Shown: piece after piece, positions 59,560 to 64,000 of the stretch
Position numbering within the stretch: position 1 is the stretch's first letter
How the letters are laid out: each line of letters opens with the position of its first letter
Assembly (NCBI GenBank): GCA_014607495.2
Contig: CP053160.1
Coordinates: 11,842,001-11,906,000, forward strand
Length of the DNA stretch: 64,000 bases
Source of the DNA: Carposina sasakii
Taxonomy: Eukaryota > Arthropoda > Insecta > Lepidoptera > Carposinidae
Direction: 5' to 3'
Program-made: the position numbers and the translations under genes
The notes under the pieces: generated by a model
What the model saw: the letters and a program-made list of their open reading frames with translations, nothing else
What the model was told of the DNA's origin: nothing
Databases searched by the model: none

Positions 59560-59750
59560 CTAGCCTTTCGACACAGCTGTGACTGTGAGCCGTGTCTCCT
59601 CAAAAACTCGCCGGCATCAAAAGCCGCGAACCCTGTCGGCTCAGCGGACATAAATATTGCTGAATTGACCCTAGGTCTATTGCTGCAGCGCGCTAACAAC
59701 CTCTCTTCGCACTCCAAACTCTGCGTGTGAGTGTGCGACCAACGCATGTG
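59560..59750 (-). CDS. Gene 2, penultimate coding exon (unrecognised protein)
   Basis: The minus-strand acceptor TTATTTCCACAG ends at 59751 and the donor is GCTAG|GTGAGT at 59559. It encodes 63 residues plus two bases: HMRWSHTHTQSLECEERLLA, RCSNRPRVNSAIFMSAEPTG, FAAFDAGEFLRRHGSQSQLC, RKA, and joins in frame to the last exon. No membrane segment or catalytic motif is visible. The upstream exons are not seen in the remaining 4 kb and must lie beyond the window, behind a long intron. The Met at its second codon is not needed as a start. Confidence 0.75.
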
Positions 59751-60044
59751 CTGTGGAAATAAAAATATGTATTACAAATTAAAATGTAATATATGAAAAC
59801 AGCAAATTATAACACCTAAAGGGATCCAATTCTAAAACTTGACTAGTTTGTTCGTGCAAAAATATATCTATGCGGATAATTACAGCGCTTTGGCATAGAA
59901 CATAAACTGCAATACATTATCTCGAGTGACGGTTGTTTAGGAACGGTAGAGATTTTATCGAGTGTTACTAGAACACATTTCGCCTGGCTGATCATTTAAT
60001 CCGCCAATTCAAATTTTTGTATGAAAGAGTAAATCTGGTTTATA
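59751..60044. other. Intron of gene 2
   Basis: AT-rich; nothing else seen. Confidence 0.5.
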
Positions 60045-60391
60045 CAGGGTGTAGGTGACAGCCAGGAAAATACTGATATGCTGAACAAGTACTACAGTGT
60101 GGAGTTATACGACAGTATTATAACTCGCAGGAAATGTATTTTTAATTTTATTATCCGTAATGTTTGTTTTCCACGCCAATTGTATCAGGCGATCCTGTGA
60201 CTATTTTATGGGCTTATTGTTTATTCTGTAATACATTGCTGTTTTTTGGATCACTTGTGACTCTCCTTTAGGGTTAAAAAAATGTCCGAAAATTTTGGAA
60301 TTTTCCTGAGAAAATTTTCACTATTTTTCACCTCAGAATCATGGTCTGAAGTCACCATATCAATATTTGCCTGGCTTTCACAAACACCCTG
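60045..60391. mobile_element. TIR element, family B, full-length 347-bp copy
   Basis: Left CAGGGTGTAGGTGACAGCCA and right (reverse complement) CAGGGTGTTTGTGAAAGCCA are inverted repeats extending about 36 bp. TATA precedes and TATT follows, consistent with a TA duplication. No coding capacity. Confidence 0.85.
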
Positions 60392-60411
60392 TATTTATAT
60401 ATTTATAGATG

Positions 60412-60560
60412 ACTAGTGGACGCCCGCGACTCCGTCCGCGTGACTACTGTTATATGTTAAGTGAGTCTATATACGGTTGTGACTCCCCTTCCGGGAAATC
60501 CGTTAGGGTTATGCTCAAAGATTCAATGTTTAACCCGTAAAAAATAAAAATTTTCGGGAA
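60412..60560 (+). repeat. LINE-derived 3' fragment
   Basis: ACTAGTGGACGCCCGCGACT followed by CCGTCCGCGTGACTACTG. Downstream to about 60720 are imperfect repeats of CATATATGCCCGATTT-like words that create a 125-codon antisense frame with no real coding support. Confidence 0.6.
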
Positions 60561-60720
60561 TTTCGCAGTCCCTAATGAACATATATGAGCTTCATATGTA
60601 TATTTTCGTAAAAACTGAATGGGAATTTTCCACCTCATATATGCCCGATTTTTCATATGGTCTATGAAGTCGGGAAATCCATATGAACATATATGCCCGA
60701 TTTGCTTCATATGTATAGCG

Positions 60721-62980
60721 GTTTTGGCTCGCCTTCGTGGAAATATCAAATTCAGCCTATGTTCATCCAGGTCCATTCTACGGTATTTTTGAAATTCCAG
60801 TATGAGCCTATTCATACAACCAAACAAACAAAGAAGATGAAGTCGGTTAAACTGCTTTATATGAACATTATTATACCACTTGATTTATTATTAATTCGAC
60901 GAATAACGGTAAGAATGGAAATTAGAAAACCGACTCAGATAGTATGTAGGTACATTGCATGCGAAGTAAGCATACGAGTACTATAGTTTTTACATTTTAT
61001 ATAGGTAAGGGATACTCGTAAAGGCGTGATTATATGTACTTGTATGTATGTATAGTTTTTATTAATTTATATCCTTTTTTGTTAAAAACTAAACACAAAC
61101 AAAATGACGAAATTTTATTATATTCAAGATAGACAAGACCTACAACAATTACTATATTCATGTTTTATTTGACTATGGTTTTACTAAGTGAGGGCCTTTA
61201 TCTTATTCGAGGGATTGAGCATTAATCTACAGCCTAAGTTTATTGACAAGTTTACTTAAGATAGTGAATTAACTATACCGAAACTAACTTTTAGCTTAAC
61301 TTGGGCTCACCTATAAATACATTCAGGTATTATATCAAGGTACGTACGATGTGCAAAAACCTGTGCTCATATACAGTGTTACGTATAAATTTAAGTACAT
61401 ATAAATACGGCTATGTTCCCGAAATTAGGGTATACAAAACTGGAGGATCATAAAGAAGTCCCACAGTCATGTGTGACTGCATTGTGTAAACAATGCAGTG
61501 TATTTACAAGTACCTAAATATCTGTAAAAATACCAAGTAAGCTTTTCTTCAACAAAACGCGATTTGCCAATGTGGGTATAATGTGTGGATAATAAAAGAA
61601 GCAGCGGTGTATAAATCATAGGTATGTGCATAGTTTTAATCTCAAAAGGTAGTCTATTAAAAGGCTGATAAAATAATAGTTTATTCTCAGTAACCTTTAC
61701 TGGTCTTATCAGACGTAACATATATACATTACCTACTATAAAATCAAATACATTATAAATCTAAAGTGTAGCAATAAGTATGTGCATAAGACAAGCAAGT
61801 AAAGTTAGACTAAGCTTCTAACGTTGGATTTAAAGGTAGTGTTGGTCGTGATGTTGTATGTATTAAAAGGCTGTTACTTTACAACAACAATGTTAGTGTT
61901 GTTCAAAAAGTGTCTGCATTCTCAGTTTTGTATTTTATATTTGTGAACGACATCGACCAGTGTTTCCAGAACATTTACTGTGCTTCGCTTTACTGGTTTT
62001 ATCAGACGTAACCCCTCTAATGCAATATTGTTACATTTAGCCGTAAGAACCTGATAGTCCATAATTATTCCTTAAGGGTGAATCAAAGAATAAATCCGTA
62101 CAGGTGTATATCATGATTCCAAGCTTCTTACGATGTCCACATGGAAAAAGTTACGGCTAAGGCATTCAAAGCTCTTGGATTTGTGTGCGTACCTAAAGAC
62201 TTCACCAAAATCAAAACAACAAAGTCATCACTGTTGTTTCTCGTACTTGAGTATGAACTAACTTAAGTCTATACAAGTATCGAAAACAAAAGAAATTTAT
62301 AAAAACTTAGCTATCATTAGACTATTACAGTCACTCAAATTATTCAGCTTACGCATAAAACATCATATCCTCCCTCTTGAGAAACGCCGGGAAATTTCTG
62401 ATGTCGTTTTTCTTTGAAGATGCCTCCAGCGCTATACTGTCCTGAGCTAGTCACATATTAATCTTAGAGTACCTTGGAAAACTCTTCGACACAACAATAC
62501 ACTTTCTGTTCCTCTTGGACTACGTGATGTTGTGAACTTTGTAAGTGTAAATAAGTTCTAACATAGGCGTGTGCTTAGTGTTCTTGTTATTTAGTACAAC
62601 AACAATGCATTAGTGTTGTTCACAAAAAGTGTCTGCTTTATTCAATTTTTCTATAATTATAAATAGTTTTGTAAAATAAAAAAAATAAAATAAAATAAAA
62701 TATTTTTTTTATTTCAAATTCAATTAAAATACTTATAACAACAATGTAAACATTTACTAAGTTCACCATTTGTAATTTACTTTGCAAATAAAACTACGCC
62801 AGTCAGTTGCAAACCAACTAAACTTTGCAAAAACATTTAAAAGTCGAGTGTATTTGAGTTTATTCGGCCATTATGCGCTAAAAATGTAAAAATAACCAAC
62901 ATTGTTCGCGTGTCAGCCGGATGTCAGCTTGACAAGCATGCAGTACTTGATATTAACGAAATCTAAGGCATGGAAGCCAG
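60721..62980. other. Intron of gene 2, no exon recognised
   Basis: AT-rich. A minus-strand SINE-3 end lies at about 61408-61460 (GGCTATGTTCCCGAAATTAG). Two copies of a TTACAACAACAATG... GTTGTTCA...AAAGTGTCTGC motif at about 61868 and 62590 mark a further short repeat. Confidence 0.5.
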
Positions 62981-63331
62981 GGGGCTATTTTCGCAAGAAA
63001 ATACAGCCGAAACGGAGCTACTAAGAAACCGTTTAAGAAAAGAAGAACGCTATCGCTACATTGACATACTCATTTTCTAGACTTTGCTTGCGAGCCGATA
63101 GCGTCATGGCGCTTAAAAAGTTTTGTGTGTACCCTACCGTTAACGAAACGCGGTTTAATATTTACTTACCGCTTGAATAATATGAAGTATATTGCCAGAA
63201 TAAATACAAATATCTGTGGCAAGCTGAAATGTGTCTAATTACGTCAACGCAAGTTATCGTTGCTTCGTGTTATGCTTCTACAGCGGCTCCGCTTCGACTT
63301 CATTCCAGCTCGAAACTTTAAAGGAATTGGA
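62981..63331 (+). mobile_element. TIR element, family D, diverged copy
   Basis: GGGGGCTATTTTCGCAAGAA at the left, GTTAACGAAACGCGGTTTAA and CAAGCTGAAATGTGTCTAAT inside, and TCCAGCTCGAAACTTTAAAG near the right end. Confidence 0.65.
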
Positions 63332-64000
63332 GGGCAGACTACACAAAGCCCTGTATTCCGACATTTCCTGTGAGCATTAATAGACTTTGTCACTTCAGGA
63401 TAAAGCTTTGTTTGGCGTGTCGCCCCGCGATACGATGACCAAATTTTGGATATCATGGTTACGTTGAGACACGCGATTCGCAAGTTTGGTACAGAAAAGT
63501 TTTCGTTCCGGCGTATTAACATACAAAGGAAGCAGCGGAAGTAAGCATTTGTGATACTAAATTTGGTCTAAAAAGAGATTTATGAACGAGAAATGTAATA
63601 AAATGTTTTGATATAATCTACTGAAACGATCCACATAATATTAAGCAAACATACTCGTAAAAAAGGTTTATAATAATAGGTGAGGGTTTTGTGAAATTCT
63701 CCGAGAAAATGATAGTACTACTATTGGAGTATTTTTAATGTAAATGAAACTATATTTTCCACGGTGGTGAAGAGATTGCATTTTTTGTAAAGGCTTTTAT
63801 TCAACTTGCAATGTATGTATTGTTCGTTCGGGTGGAATCTTGCAACTCAATTTTGAAGCAGATATCTTCAACCGATGGAGCCGAAACTTTTATTACAAAA
63901 AATATGAATTGTAGCGATTGGAGAGTCATAAAATAGTGGTTATCCATTAATGTGGTACCTAGTTGTATAAATAATAAAATGCTAAGTTTTACAACCTTTA
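63332..64000. other. Intron of gene 2 or intergenic
   Basis: No gene or clear repeat seen to the window edge. Confidence 0.45.

Noticed and set aside
60450..60827. 125-codon antisense ORF
   Set aside because: Built on repeated CATATATG-type words next to a LINE fragment; no domain and no splice context.

Overview
The window looks like nuclear DNA of a moth or butterfly. It is AT-rich, carries spliced genes with GT-AG introns, and is packed with the short repeat families common in Lepidoptera: SINEs with RTE-type 3' tails, 5'-truncated RTE and jockey LINE ends, TIR elements and a Ty3/gypsy element. There is nothing prokaryotic here. No database search was possible, so family names rest on motifs and on comparing copies inside the window.

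Gene 1 (+, about 10.2-31.4 kb) encodes a BTB/POZ-BACK protein that I recognise as the insect serine-enriched protein (Drosophila gprs type). A predicted Inr+DPE promoter at 10196 leads to a probable non-coding first exon (10196-10299) and eight coding exons: 10686-10879, 21216-21351, 21930-21968 (13-codon micro-exon), 22695-22812, 28163-28320, 28575-28706, 29340-29522 and 29861 onward. All junctions agree in phase. The frame reaches a TAA at 30023-30025 (364 aa). It then continues in the same frame for 283 more sense codons to a TGA at 30875-30877. An 11-bp stem starts one base after the TAA. This is the most interesting signal in the window: a strong candidate for programmed stop-codon readthrough. 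An alternative 3' splice site at 30109/30110 is the main rival explanation.

Intron 2 (10880-21215) holds a nested set of transposons. A nearly LTR-identical but defective Ty3/gypsy element (13457-18368) sits inside a TIR element and is flanked by a TATA duplication. Its LTR contains the gag start codon, and a 57-bp tandem array between pol and the 3' LTR forms paired hairpins with compensatory changes. An RTE LINE end with a 10-bp target duplication lies at 20613-21037.

From 31 to 58.9 kb I see no host gene. The stretch is intergenic DNA with SINEs, TIR elements (including a PIF/Harbinger-like one with TTA duplication and a three-level nest at 53.9-55.1 kb), LINE remnants, a 46-nt perfect palindrome and an 87-nt hairpin.

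Gene 2 (-, 58980-59750) is the 3' end of an unrecognised protein-coding gene, two terminal exons. Its upstream exons lie beyond 64 kb, and it converges on gene 1. The rest, to 64 kb, is intron of gene 2 with more repeats.
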